This document shows positions 18,027 to 26,472 of a stretch of DNA of 64,000 nt, one piece after another. The notes beneath the pieces are model-generated. The model had not been told where the DNA came from and did not search any database. It saw only the letters and a list, made by a program, of their open reading frames with translations. Position 1 is the first letter of the stretch; every line of letters starts with the position of its first letter. The translations under genes were made by a program, and so were the position numbers. Source of the DNA: JAIQFL01 sp035295745 (GTDB lineage: Bacteria; Acidobacteriota; Terriglobia; Bryobacterales; Bryobacteraceae); NCBI GenBank assembly GCA_035295745.1, contig DATGIL010000071.1, positions 248,001 through 312,000 of the forward strand, in the 5' to 3' direction.

Positions 18027-19196
18027 TTAGAGCAGCGCCATCTCGCGTTGAATCTCGCCAGTCACGCGAGCTTCTTTGTCGCCGATGAACATGTTGATTT
18101 CCGAGCGGACCCCGAAATTGGGCAAATACACACCCGGCTCGATGGAGAAACAGCTCCAGGGCATGACACGGCGATCGTCGTGCGTCTCGAAATTGTCCAT
18201 GTTGGCGCCGTTGCCGTGCACCTCCTGCCCGATGGAGTGCCCGGTGCGGTGCGTGAAGAACGAAGCAAAGCCGCGGCTGTCGATGAATCCGCGCACGGCA
18301 TCGTCCACCTCGAAGCCGCAGAGACGATGGCCCGCGGCAATCGCCTCCGTGACGCGCTTGATGCCGGCGTCGCGCGCGCCAGTGACGGTCGCGTAAACTG
18401 CACGCATCTCGTCGCTGGGATTGTCGCCGCAGAATGCGGTCCAGGTAATGTCGTAGTAGACCGCGCCAGGCTGATCGAGCTTGGCCCACATATCCAGCAG
18501 CACCCAGTCGCCGCTGCGGATAGGCGAGCTGATCTCCTCGCTGGGCTCGTAGTGAGGATTGGAGGCGTTGGCATTCGCGCCCACAATCGGGCCGCTGTCG
18601 GTAATCAATCCGGCATCGGCGAAGCCCTTGCGCACAAAGTTCTTGACCTCCACCTCCTGCAACGGGGCGCCGTTGCGGGTGCGCTCGTGGATCAGCGCGA
18701 AGGCTTCCGCACGGACGCGATCCACGCGGCGCCCGGCTTCGAGATGCGACTCGAGGGCATCCGGCGTCCAACGTGCCTCGAAGACCTGGATCAGTTCGGC
18801 GGAACTGGCCACCTCGACGCCCAGGCTCCGAACCAATTCCACGGTGCCGCCATCCACCGTCGAAACGTAGGGGACCGCGCACATCGGCGAATACTGCATC
18901 GCGACGCGCGTCATGCCGGTGGTGAGTTTACGAAGAGCCGCGAGTTGTTCGGTCCAGCTGGAATAGGCGATCCGTTCGCCGGGGAGGTTGCCAAGCTGGC
19001 CGCGCTCGATGCGGTGCTCCATCCCGATCGGCTCACCCTGCGCGGGGATCATGTAATACCAGCGGCGGGAAGGTCCTTTACCGACCGGCAGGCCGAGAAC
19101 CCGGTAAGCAAGCGGGTCGCGGTTGTGGTGGTCGAAGAATAGCCAACCGTCCAGTTTCTGATTGCGGATCTCCTGCTGAATCTTGTCGAGTTGCAT
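18027..19196 (-). CDS. M24-family Xaa-Pro-type aminopeptidase
   Basis: A 389-residue protein read from the ATG at 19196 (AGGA about 9 bp upstream); an upstream extension of the frame looks non-coding. The N-terminal creatinase-like domain (1-150) is followed by the pita-bread peptidase domain with all five metal ligands in context: LLDMW (D), YYDITW (D), HRTGHSIG (H), SIEPGVY (E) and VRSEIN (E). Substrates could be X-Pro dipeptides or peptides, or another amide. No signal peptide is seen. It is directly followed by the GH31-like gene with no gap. Confidence 0.88.
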   Translation of the reverse strand: MQLDKIQQEIRNQKLDGWLFFDHHNRDPLAYRVLGLPVGKGPSRRWYYMIPAQGEPIGMEHRIERGQLGNLPGERIAYSSWTEQLAALRKLTTGMTRVAMQYSPMCAVPYVSTVDGGTVELVRSLGVEVASSAELIQVFEARWTPDALESHLEAGRRVDRVRAEAFALIHERTRNGAPLQEVEVKNFVRKGFADAGLITDSGPIVGANANASNPHYEPSEEISSPIRSGDWVLLDMWAKLDQPGAVYYDITWTAFCGDNPSDEMRAVYATVTGARDAGIKRVTEAIAAGHRLCGFEVDDAVRGFIDSRGFASFFTHRTGHSIGQEVHGNGANMDNFETHDDRRVMPWSCFSIEPGVYLPNFGVRSEINMFIGDKEARVTGEIQREMALL

Positions 19197-19243
19197 AGGC
19201 TCGCATCCTAGTCTAACAGCAGGTCGGCGATGTGGCGCCTGGG

Positions 19244-20485
19244 TTACGTTCGAGCGAACTGTGACTCTTGCGGCGCCTTGTAAACTACCTGCAGGTGTGG
19301 GGTCTCCAGCCGTTTGTTGGACTGCTCCTTCGACGTGAGACAGCTCTCCAGCATGCCGCTCACCAGCAGGGTGCGCTCCACCGGGTAAGGCGCCACGCCG
19401 GTTTCGAACATCTGCTCGACCTTGTGCATCAGGCACGCGGAGTAGGTCACGTTCGGCTCGGGAGTGAGCAGAAATTGCGTCGAATGAATCTGCTTCTCGC
19501 CCTTCAAACGCGCCGCGAAGTTGAAGTCCTTGATGGCGCCGCTGAGCATCAGCATCGTGGCCTTCACCCCATCGCGATATTCGATGAAATACGCAAATGG
19601 TTTGCTTACCAGCTTGGGCAATTGGCCGGAGCCCACAAGATCCTGCGTGCGTCCATCGATCTCGGTGAGTCCCAAAGGAGTGTCGCTGCGGGAGAGCGCA
19701 GCCGTCAACAATTCCTTCGAGTACCGCCCCTCGTCACCTGCCTTCCACACCGCGTCGCCTTCGAGCAACTGCACCGCCTTGACTCCAGTCTCGCCGCCCT
19801 TGCGTCGTTCGACCATGCACTGCAGTCCTTCAAGCGCGTGAAAGTCCATCGCGTCGGAGCCACCCTCGCCCACCATGAGCGCATCTTCGATCTGGCATCC
19901 GAGCGGCAGGTCAATGGAAGGGAGCCGCCAGGTCACCGGGATCGACGATCCAGCCAGCATCGGGAACCGCAGGCGCTTCGCGGTATCCACCATCGTCTTG
20001 GCCTTTTCGAAGCTGTAGGAGAGGTGCTTGTCGTTATAAACCGGCACCGCGCGTCCGTCCTTCTCGAAAACCTGTGCCACTTGCTGGAAGAATTCGAACC
20101 GCGGATAGAGAATCTGGCCCTTGCTGTTGCGCGGATAGTCGCCATGTTCGCCGATGATCAGCACGGCATCCACGGCGAGTTCCTTGCCACCGCAGCGGAG
20201 CGCCTCCGCGATCGAGGGATAGACTTCAAAACCGAATTCGCGAGCCCGCGCGCCGCTCAAGTCGCCTTCGGGCTTCTGGTCCACATACAGCGAGACGACC
20301 TTCATCTCGGGATGCCGCCATGCGCCCGCGAACGGGTAGCCGACCAGGAAGCGATCTCCCATGTGCTGGGCATGCGAGAGGTAGCGGTAGATCGTGGCGA
20401 CGATGGCGATCCGCTTGGGCCGCCCCTGCGGAGCGGCAACCGCGGCGATGGCGGTGGTTCCGAGAAATGCGCGGCGGGTGAGCAT
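19244..20485 (-). CDS. Tat-exported protein of unknown family (paralogue of the next gene)
   Basis: I choose the ATG at 20485 because GGAGGA lies 7 bp upstream; this gives 413 residues beginning MLTRRAFLGTTAIAAVAAPQ, a twin-arginine signal. The mature part carries KRIAIVATIYRYLSHAQHMG, SLYVDQKPEGDL, IIGEHGDYPRN, YNDKHLSY, LAGSSIPVTWRLP, FHALEGLQCMVERRKGGETG and PYPVERTLLVSG. These blocks recur in the neighbouring 20488-21687 gene at roughly half identity by eye, so the two are tandem paralogues. I do not recognise the family. Conserved Asp, His and Glu residues hint at a metal- or sugar-binding fold, but no function can be claimed. Confidence 0.78.
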   Translation of the reverse strand: MLTRRAFLGTTAIAAVAAPQGRPKRIAIVATIYRYLSHAQHMGDRFLVGYPFAGAWRHPEMKVVSLYVDQKPEGDLSGARAREFGFEVYPSIAEALRCGGKELAVDAVLIIGEHGDYPRNSKGQILYPRFEFFQQVAQVFEKDGRAVPVYNDKHLSYSFEKAKTMVDTAKRLRFPMLAGSSIPVTWRLPSIDLPLGCQIEDALMVGEGGSDAMDFHALEGLQCMVERRKGGETGVKAVQLLEGDAVWKAGDEGRYSKELLTAALSRSDTPLGLTEIDGRTQDLVGSGQLPKLVSKPFAYFIEYRDGVKATMLMLSGAIKDFNFAARLKGEKQIHSTQFLLTPEPNVTYSACLMHKVEQMFETGVAPYPVERTLLVSGMLESCLTSKEQSNKRLETPHLQVVYKAPQESQFART

Positions 20486-20487
20486 CG

Positions 20488-21687
20488 TCATGTCCTCCAA
20501 TACGTGGATTCCTTGGGGGCTTCGTAGCGAATCGCGAGGTGCGGAGTTTCGAAGCGCGTCTGACCGCGGAAGAGGCTCTCCACGCCCCCGGCCGTCAGGC
20601 CCGTCGTGAGCAGCGTACGTTCCACCGGATACGGCGCTTTGCCGGTCAGGTACATCGTCTCCATGTGGTTCACCTGCGGGCTGAAAAAATCAGCCAGCGT
20701 GGTGCGGCCATCCGGCATGGGCAGGTACATCTGCGTGGACCAAGGCTCGCGCGCGCCGTTTACGTAGGCGGCGAAGTTGAAGTCCTTCACCAGCCCGTGC
20801 ATCAGCAGCATTGTGGAGCGCAGACCGTCGGCGTGCTCGTAGCGGTAGGCCACGGGGTCCTTTACCAGCCGGCGCATGTCGTCGTCGTTCGGCATGACAT
20901 GGTTGAAACCGGGACGGGCCGGCGTGAGCGTGTGGCTCCGCGACAGCGCCGCTTCCATCAGCGGGCGCGGCCAGACGCCTTCGCGGAGCGCTGCCCAGAA
21001 CTTATCGCCGCGATAGGCCTGAATGGCGCGAACTCCGGTCTCTCCACCACGCCGCCGTTCCACCATACACTGGATGGTCTCCAGGCCGTGGAAATCGTAG
21101 CTGTCCACACCGCCGTAGCAGACGCAGAGCGCTTCTGTAATCCGCGCGCCCGAAGGCATCTCGACCGACGGTGTACGCCACGTTACCGGGAGACTCGACC
21201 CCGCCAGGAAGGCGAAATTCAGCTCGCGCGAAGTGTCGTACATCTTCCGCGCCCACTCCCAGTTCCAGGAGAGGTGCTTGTCGCTGAAGAGCGGAACGGA
21301 ATGGCCGCTATCGCGGTAGACCTTCACGATCTTCTCGAAGAATTCGTAGCGCGGGTACTTCGTCTGCCCCTTTTCGTTGCGCGGATAGTTGCCGTGCTCG
21401 CCCACCAGCACCACGCCATCCACCGCCAGTTTGCTGCCGCCGAGGGTGAGCGCCTCTTCGATGGTGGTGCACATCTTCAGCTCCGGATGGCGTTTGGCGC
21501 GCTCGCGGCTGAGGTCGTTGGCGCCGACCTGATCCACGTACAGCGACACCAAGTCCATAGGAGGATGATGGTGAGTACCGTTCCAGCCGTATCCATCGAG
21601 AAAGCGATCGATGATATGCTGCGCATGCGAGTACTTGAAGTAGGTGGTTACGACACCAGCGAGTTTAGGACGTACGGAATCGCTCAT
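20488..21687 (-). CDS. Protein of unknown family, no export signal (paralogue of the previous gene)
   Basis: A 399-residue protein starting MSDSVRPKLAGVVTTYFKYS, without any signal peptide. It shares with the 19244-20485 product the blocks YSHAQH, VSLYVDQ, VLVGEHGNYPRNEKGQ, SDKHLSW, LAGSSLPVTWRTPSVEMP, FHGLETIQCMVERRRGGETG, KDFNFAAYVNG and APYPVERTLLT. The pair differs mainly in localisation signals. The ATG at 21687 overlaps the ATG of the divergent M19 gene in the palindrome CATG at 21685-21688. The two-nucleotide gap to the downstream paralogue indicates co-transcription. Function unknown. Confidence 0.8.
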   Translation of the reverse strand: MSDSVRPKLAGVVTTYFKYSHAQHIIDRFLDGYGWNGTHHHPPMDLVSLYVDQVGANDLSRERAKRHPELKMCTTIEEALTLGGSKLAVDGVVLVGEHGNYPRNEKGQTKYPRYEFFEKIVKVYRDSGHSVPLFSDKHLSWNWEWARKMYDTSRELNFAFLAGSSLPVTWRTPSVEMPSGARITEALCVCYGGVDSYDFHGLETIQCMVERRRGGETGVRAIQAYRGDKFWAALREGVWPRPLMEAALSRSHTLTPARPGFNHVMPNDDDMRRLVKDPVAYRYEHADGLRSTMLLMHGLVKDFNFAAYVNGAREPWSTQMYLPMPDGRTTLADFFSPQVNHMETMYLTGKAPYPVERTLLTTGLTAGGVESLFRGQTRFETPHLAIRYEAPKESTYWRT

Positions 21688-22918
21688 GGAACCGTCACCG
21701 AGTCACCACGATTATAAGCCAGCACGACGTGCATTGTTGCTGCTGGGCGCCGCCGCCGTTTGGCTGGGCGCGCAGACACCAGTCTCGCCGCAAGCTCGCG
21801 CCCTGCACTCGAGCGCGCTGGTATTCGACGGGCACGTGCATGCGGTGGACCGCGAGTTCTATCACGGCGGCGACATCGGCCAGCGCAAGGCCGACGGACA
21901 ATTCGACCTTCCGCGCGCGAAGGAAGGCGGATTGGGCGCGCTCTTCTTCTCCATCTTCGTAACTGAGGACTACTATCCCGCGCGCTTCGAGACGAAGCAG
22001 GCGATGCGCATGCTCGATTGCGCGGTATCGCAGATTGCGCGAAATCGCGACACCATCGAGATCGCCTACAACGCCGCGGATGTGGAGCGGATTCATCAAT
22101 CGGGCAAGATGGCCGCTGTGCTGGACATCGAAGGGAGCTTCGATCTGGACGGCGACCCCGCCGTGATTCGCGAAATGTACCGCCTGGGAATGCGCTCCGT
22201 CCAGCTTTCGGCGCACAACTGGACGAGCAATTACGCGGACTCGTGCTGCTCGACTCCCAAGTGGCACGGCCTGAACGAGCGCGGCCATGACGTCATCCGC
22301 GAGATGAACCGGCTTGGCATGGTGATCAACGTATCGCATGCTTCGGACGAGGCGATTGTCCAGGCGATCGACTGGAGCAGCGACCCGGTGGTGGCGACGC
22401 ACCATGGGTTACGGGAGTTCAACGACATTCCGCGCAACATGCCCACCGATCTGTTGAAGAAGTTGGCGGCCAAGGGAGGCGTGATCGGATTCCAGATCGG
22501 CAACGAGTTCCACAATCGGAAGGCGTTCGACTGGCGCACCACGCATGCGGGCAAGCCATTCTGGGACACCACCGAGATCCTGCAGCGCGGGACCAGGCTC
22601 GACATCTTCGCGCTGGACAAGCTGGTGGCGCCGCAATTTCCGATGCTGCCCGCGGAGATTCCGGCGGAGATCCGCATGACAGTGGACGAATGGGTAGGTG
22701 TGGTGGACCGGGCTATCCAATTGGTGGGTGAGGACCACGTCTCGTTGGGGAGTGATTTCGATGGCGGGCCGCCGCCGCCTCGCGGCCTGCGCGACGTGCG
22801 CGATCTGCCGCTGATCACGGACGCGATGCTGCGGCGTGGATACTCGGAAGAGCGGATCCGCAAGTTTCTGGGAGGAAATCTGCTGCGGGTCTTCCGCCAG
22901 ATCACCGAAAAGAAGTAA
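21686..22918 (+). CDS. M19-family (renal dipeptidase-like) peptidase
   Basis: Read from the ATG at 21686, the product has 410 residues with an export signal (KPARRALLLLGAAAVWLGAQ) and an amidohydrolase-like barrel. Family marks are VFDGHVHAVDREFYHGG near the N-terminus, VLDIEGSFDLDGD, LSAHNWTSNYADSC, RLGMVINVSHASDEAI, ATHHGLREFNDIPRNM and SDFDGGPPPPRGL. The first metal motif is H-V-H rather than the common H-x-D. M19 enzymes cleave dipeptides, including some with D-residues. The start overlaps that of the divergent unknown gene, and an upstream GTG would overlap it further. Confidence 0.85.
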   Translation: MEPSPSHHDYKPARRALLLLGAAAVWLGAQTPVSPQARALHSSALVFDGHVHAVDREFYHGGDIGQRKADGQFDLPRAKEGGLGALFFSIFVTEDYYPARFETKQAMRMLDCAVSQIARNRDTIEIAYNAADVERIHQSGKMAAVLDIEGSFDLDGDPAVIREMYRLGMRSVQLSAHNWTSNYADSCCSTPKWHGLNERGHDVIREMNRLGMVINVSHASDEAIVQAIDWSSDPVVATHHGLREFNDIPRNMPTDLLKKLAAKGGVIGFQIGNEFHNRKAFDWRTTHAGKPFWDTTEILQRGTRLDIFALDKLVAPQFPMLPAEIPAEIRMTVDEWVGVVDRAIQLVGEDHVSLGSDFDGGPPPPRGLRDVRDLPLITDAMLRRGYSEERIRKFLGGNLLRVFRQITEKK

Positions 22919-22973
22919 GGTCTGGTTCAATCCGTTCCCACCGGTGCGTCGTACTGACGCTACGGGTGATTTC

Positions 22974-24161
22974 TTGAAACGCACAGTTCTTTTGCTACTC
23001 CTTCCTTTCTGCGCGGCCGCTCAGGCGAGCAAGCCGGCGGTCACGTGGAACACTCGCTTCGTCACTGGCGACCAGCTTTTTCCGTCGTACATCCTGGCGA
23101 CTTCGGCGATTCCGCCGCGCACCAGCCGGCCAGCCAACTATCTCGGCGATCCCGATGGCCTCATCGGCGTCGTGATCCTGAATCCCGCCGGGAAGACGCG
23201 CGTACGGGTGAGCGTGAAGATCGATCGGCTGGATGCGGCAGGAGCGGTCGAAGGAATCCTCGAAGCCAAGGACGAAAAGTACTACGTCTTTCCCAAGATC
23301 GTTTATCGTTACGACCTGCTGCCGAAATTCCATCAGTTGGTTCCGGCCAATGTAACGGTGACGCTCTCGATAGACGGAAAGCCGGCAGGACAGCGCACCG
23401 GCACCCTCCGCGTACACTCCATCAGCGATTGCCTGCATGGCTACCGGCTGCCCGACGGCAAGATCCGCAACATGCCCTGGATGTTCGCTGCATACGTGAA
23501 TGAGAATCATCCGGCGATTGAAGAAATCCTGAAGGAGGCGCTCGATAGCAAAGTAATCAATCGCTTCGTAGCCTATCAGAAAGGGCCCGACGAGGTCCTC
23601 AAACAGGTGTTCGCGATTTGGGACGTTTTTCAGCGCCGGGGCTTCCGCTACAGCACAATAAGCACCACGGTCACCTCAGGCACGAAAACCGCAGTCATTT
23701 CGCAGACGGTCCGTCTGGTGGACGATTCGCTGCGATCGGCTCAGGCCAATTGCGTGGATGGGTCGGTGCTGTTTGCGTCGGTACTGCGGCGGATGGGAAT
23801 CGATCCTTTCATCGTGCTGCTGCCGCACCACGCATTTCTGGGATTCTATCTGGACGCCGACCACAAAACGACCAGGTTCTTGGAGACGACGCGGATGGGG
23901 TCGGTGGATCTGAACGAACTGAAGGACGATTCGGGAGCAGGCGTCGCGGTCAGTGAAAAGACGAAGGACAGCGCGTCGTACAAATCTTTCGTTTCGGCCG
24001 TCAATTACGGCCAGATGGAGTACAACAAAATCAAAGAGAAGCTGCAGGACCCAGGCGGTGATGCGAACTATCAGGTGATCGATATCGCCAAGGAGCGCAA
24101 GCGCGGGGTGATTCCGATCACCGAGGACGATTCGGCGCCGGTAGCGTCGAAGTCGAGATAA
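22974..24161 (+). CDS. Exported protein with transglutaminase-like domain
   Basis: Read from TTG at 22974 (LKRTVLLLLLPFCAAAQAS as signal peptide), giving 395 residues; upstream parts of the open frame overlap the M19 gene and look non-coding. The C-terminal half has the cysteine-histidine pattern of the transglutaminase-like/arylamine-type papain fold: QANCVDGSVLFASVLRRMG, then LLPHHAFLGFYLD, then FLETTRMG with an acidic residue. The N-terminal half is beta-rich. Family members include peptide-bond cleaving and cross-linking enzymes as well as inactive scaffolds. It follows the M19 gene after 55 bp and converges with the quinoprotein gene 11 bp downstream. Confidence 0.75.
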   Translation: MKRTVLLLLLPFCAAAQASKPAVTWNTRFVTGDQLFPSYILATSAIPPRTSRPANYLGDPDGLIGVVILNPAGKTRVRVSVKIDRLDAAGAVEGILEAKDEKYYVFPKIVYRYDLLPKFHQLVPANVTVTLSIDGKPAGQRTGTLRVHSISDCLHGYRLPDGKIRNMPWMFAAYVNENHPAIEEILKEALDSKVINRFVAYQKGPDEVLKQVFAIWDVFQRRGFRYSTISTTVTSGTKTAVISQTVRLVDDSLRSAQANCVDGSVLFASVLRRMGIDPFIVLLPHHAFLGFYLDADHKTTRFLETTRMGSVDLNELKDDSGAGVAVSEKTKDSASYKSFVSAVNYGQMEYNKIKEKLQDPGGDANYQVIDIAKERKRGVIPITEDDSAPVASKSR

Positions 24162-24172
24162 GCACGCCGGCT

Positions 24173-26017
24173 TTACTTTTCCGCACGTGGTAAGGCGAAC
24201 GCGACGTAGGCGCCGGAGACGCGCCCTTGCGTGGACGGCGTCAAGCCTGCCTGTGCGGCCGCGCAGAAGACGATGAACTCTCGTCCACCGGTCTCATACA
24301 CTGCGGGCATCCCTTCCAGAGCGTTGTCCAGTTCCTTCTCCCAGATCGTCTTGCCGGTAGCCGAGTCGATGGCGCGCACCTTTCGGTCTCGCGTTCCGGT
24401 AAAGATCAGACCGCCCGCCGTCACGACAGGTCCGACCTTCGGATAGTGCGAACCCGTATCTTTGATCCCGTTCGCGGCAAGATCCGGCACGTCGCCGAGC
24501 GGAACCTTCCACCGGATTGTCCCGTCGTTCAAGTCGAACGCGGTAAGCGACGACCACGGGGGACCGATTAACGAGAGCCCGTTGCTCGCGGTAATCAGCC
24601 CGAAGCCGCTGGTGTAGCGGACCGTTCCCTCGGGCGCCGTCTTGTCGGGCACGAGCTTCAGAATCGCGGGCAGATCCTTGGAGACGACGTACAACAAGCC
24701 ATTCGCCGGGTCGACAGCCGTGCCTCCCCAGTTGGCGCCGCCGTTGTTGCCTGGCATCTCGATGGTGTCGCGCAGACCGGGCGGTGTGAAGAGTCCCTCG
24801 TTGCGGGCGCTCTGAATCTGATCGCGGAAACGCGAGCGTTCTTCGGGATCGGTGATGTAGGGATTGAGATCGTCGGCGGTGAATTTCTGGCGCGCAAACG
24901 GCGGCGGCCTGGTGGGGAAGGGCTGCGTGGGCCACGCTTCTTCACCGGGCACCTCAGATCGTGGCACGCGGCGTTCTTCGATGGGCCACAGGGGCTTGCC
25001 GGTCTCGCGTTCGAATACCCAGACGAATCCCTGCTTGCTCACTTGCGCCACCACGTCAACCATCTTTCCGTCGTGACGCACGGTCAGCAGTTTGGGCGCG
25101 GCGGGATCGTCGTAATCCCAAATGTCGTGGTGCACCATCTGGAAATGCCAGATCCGCTTGCCGGTGCGCGCATCCAGCGCCAACAGGCAATCGCCGAAGA
25201 GATTCTGTCCCTTGCGATCCACGCCGTAAAAGTTATATTTTGGACTCGCTGTCGGCGCGAAGACGATGCCGCGTTTCTGATCCACGGTGAGTTCGCTCCA
25301 CACATTGGCGCCCCCGACCGTTTTCCATGCGTCCTTCGGCCACGTCTCGTAGCCGAACTCGCCAGGATGCGGAATCGTGTGGAAGGTCCACACCAGGCGG
25401 CCGGTGCGGACATCGAAGGCCCGTATGTCGCCAGGCGCGGAACGATAGCCTTCGTTGGTGGCGGACCCAAGGATCAGCAGATCCTCGAAGACTCGTCCGG
25501 GAGTGGTTGATTGGGCCAGCGAGAAGGTGCTGGGGTCCCGGCCGAGCCCCTCCTTCAAGTCGACGCGGCCTTGCTTGCCGAAAGACGTGATGAGCTTGCC
25601 GGTGCGCGCGTCGATGGCCTGCAGAAAATGATCGGCAGAGAACAGCAGGCGTCGGTCTGAGTGGTCCTTGCTCTCCCAGTAATTGATGCCGCGATTGGTG
25701 ATGACTGCGGGTGTTGGATTGATCGAGTAGACCCACGCCTCTTTGCCCGTCGCGGCATCCAGCGCGACGATGGAGTTGTTGCGCGCCAGCACGTAGACGA
25801 GCCCGTCCGCCATCACGGGATTGAAGAGGTACCTGCGGTTGTCGCCGGTCGGATAGGTCCAGGCGATTTCCAGTCGATTCACGTTCGAGCGATCGATCTG
25901 CTTGAGGGCTGAGTACTGCGCGGAATCAGCGGCGCCGCCGTGATCGCTCCACGTAGCGTGATTCTGCGCGAACCCGCAGGAGGCAAAAAGAAAAATCAGG
26001 ACTAGAAGTTGGGGCAT
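24173..26017 (-). CDS. PQQ-dependent quinoprotein dehydrogenase-like protein
   Basis: Starting at the ATG at 26017 (signal peptide MPQLLVLIFLFASCGFAQ), the product has 614 residues and forms an eight-bladed propeller of the PQQ alcohol/glucose dehydrogenase type. Blades carry repeated AxDxxTGK motifs (VALDAATGKEAW, AIDARTGKLI, ALDARTGKRIW, AIDSATGKTIWEKEL), and WHFQMVHHDIWDYDDPA is the characteristic motif of this group. It would oxidise a sugar or alcohol in the periplasm and pass electrons to quinone or a cytochrome. No cytochrome c domain is visible. A cysteine at position 14 of the signal makes a lipoprotein conceivable, but the lipobox is poor. Confidence 0.88.
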   Translation of the reverse strand: MPQLLVLIFLFASCGFAQNHATWSDHGGAADSAQYSALKQIDRSNVNRLEIAWTYPTGDNRRYLFNPVMADGLVYVLARNNSIVALDAATGKEAWVYSINPTPAVITNRGINYWESKDHSDRRLLFSADHFLQAIDARTGKLITSFGKQGRVDLKEGLGRDPSTFSLAQSTTPGRVFEDLLILGSATNEGYRSAPGDIRAFDVRTGRLVWTFHTIPHPGEFGYETWPKDAWKTVGGANVWSELTVDQKRGIVFAPTASPKYNFYGVDRKGQNLFGDCLLALDARTGKRIWHFQMVHHDIWDYDDPAAPKLLTVRHDGKMVDVVAQVSKQGFVWVFERETGKPLWPIEERRVPRSEVPGEEAWPTQPFPTRPPPFARQKFTADDLNPYITDPEERSRFRDQIQSARNEGLFTPPGLRDTIEMPGNNGGANWGGTAVDPANGLLYVVSKDLPAILKLVPDKTAPEGTVRYTSGFGLITASNGLSLIGPPWSSLTAFDLNDGTIRWKVPLGDVPDLAANGIKDTGSHYPKVGPVVTAGGLIFTGTRDRKVRAIDSATGKTIWEKELDNALEGMPAVYETGGREFIVFCAAAQAGLTPSTQGRVSGAYVAFALPRAEK

Positions 26018-26030
26018 GCTTTTGATTGGA

Positions 26031-26442
26031 AATAGCTCGTTACGAGCCGCGCGCGTCAGCAAGCGCTCCTGCGCTACGGCGGCAATTTTCTAATTCATCC
26101 AAGAGCACTCTCTTGCGGACCGTAGTTCGTTACGAGCCGCGCGCGTCAGCAAGCGTTCCGGCGCTACGGCGGCAGATTTCTAATTCAGGCAAGAGCACTC
26201 CCTTGCGGACCGTAGCTCGTTACGAGCCGCGCGCGTAAGCAAGCGTTCCGGCGCTACCGCGACAGATTTCTAATTCAGGCAAGAGCACTCTCTTGCTCGT
26301 TACGAGCCGCGCGCGTAAGCAAGCGTTCCAGCGCTACCGCGACAGATTTCTAATTCATACAAGAGCACTCTCTTGCGGACCGTAGCTCATTACGAGCCGC
26401 GCGCGTAAGCAAGCGTTCCGGCGCTACCGCGACAGATTTCTA
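26031..26442. repeat. Tandem repeat array 2 (five 80-90 bp units)
   Basis: TACGAGCCGCGCGCGT starts at 26041, 26131, 26221, 26301 and 26391, a period of 90, 90, 80 and 90 bp; the fourth interval lacks about 10 bp (the GGACCGTAGC stretch). Copies continue CAGCAAGCG or AAGCAAGCG, which is the reverse complement of the CGCTTGCTGACGCGCGCG element of array 1. Each unit also holds a perfect short hairpin, CAAGAG-CACT-CTCTTG (perfect in three copies). The array occupies the gap between two minus-strand genes, directly upstream of the quinoprotein start and downstream of the S9 peptidase stop. Confidence 0.93.
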
Positions 26443-26472
26443 AAGATGACGTATTCAGCATACCCCACCGCG

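Noticed and set aside
17799..21717. Plus-strand open frames at 17799-19142, 19268-20527 and 20539-21717
   Set aside because: Each is antisense to a gene with family motifs or a paralogue (M24 peptidase, two unknown paralogues). No domain or ribosome-binding site supports them.
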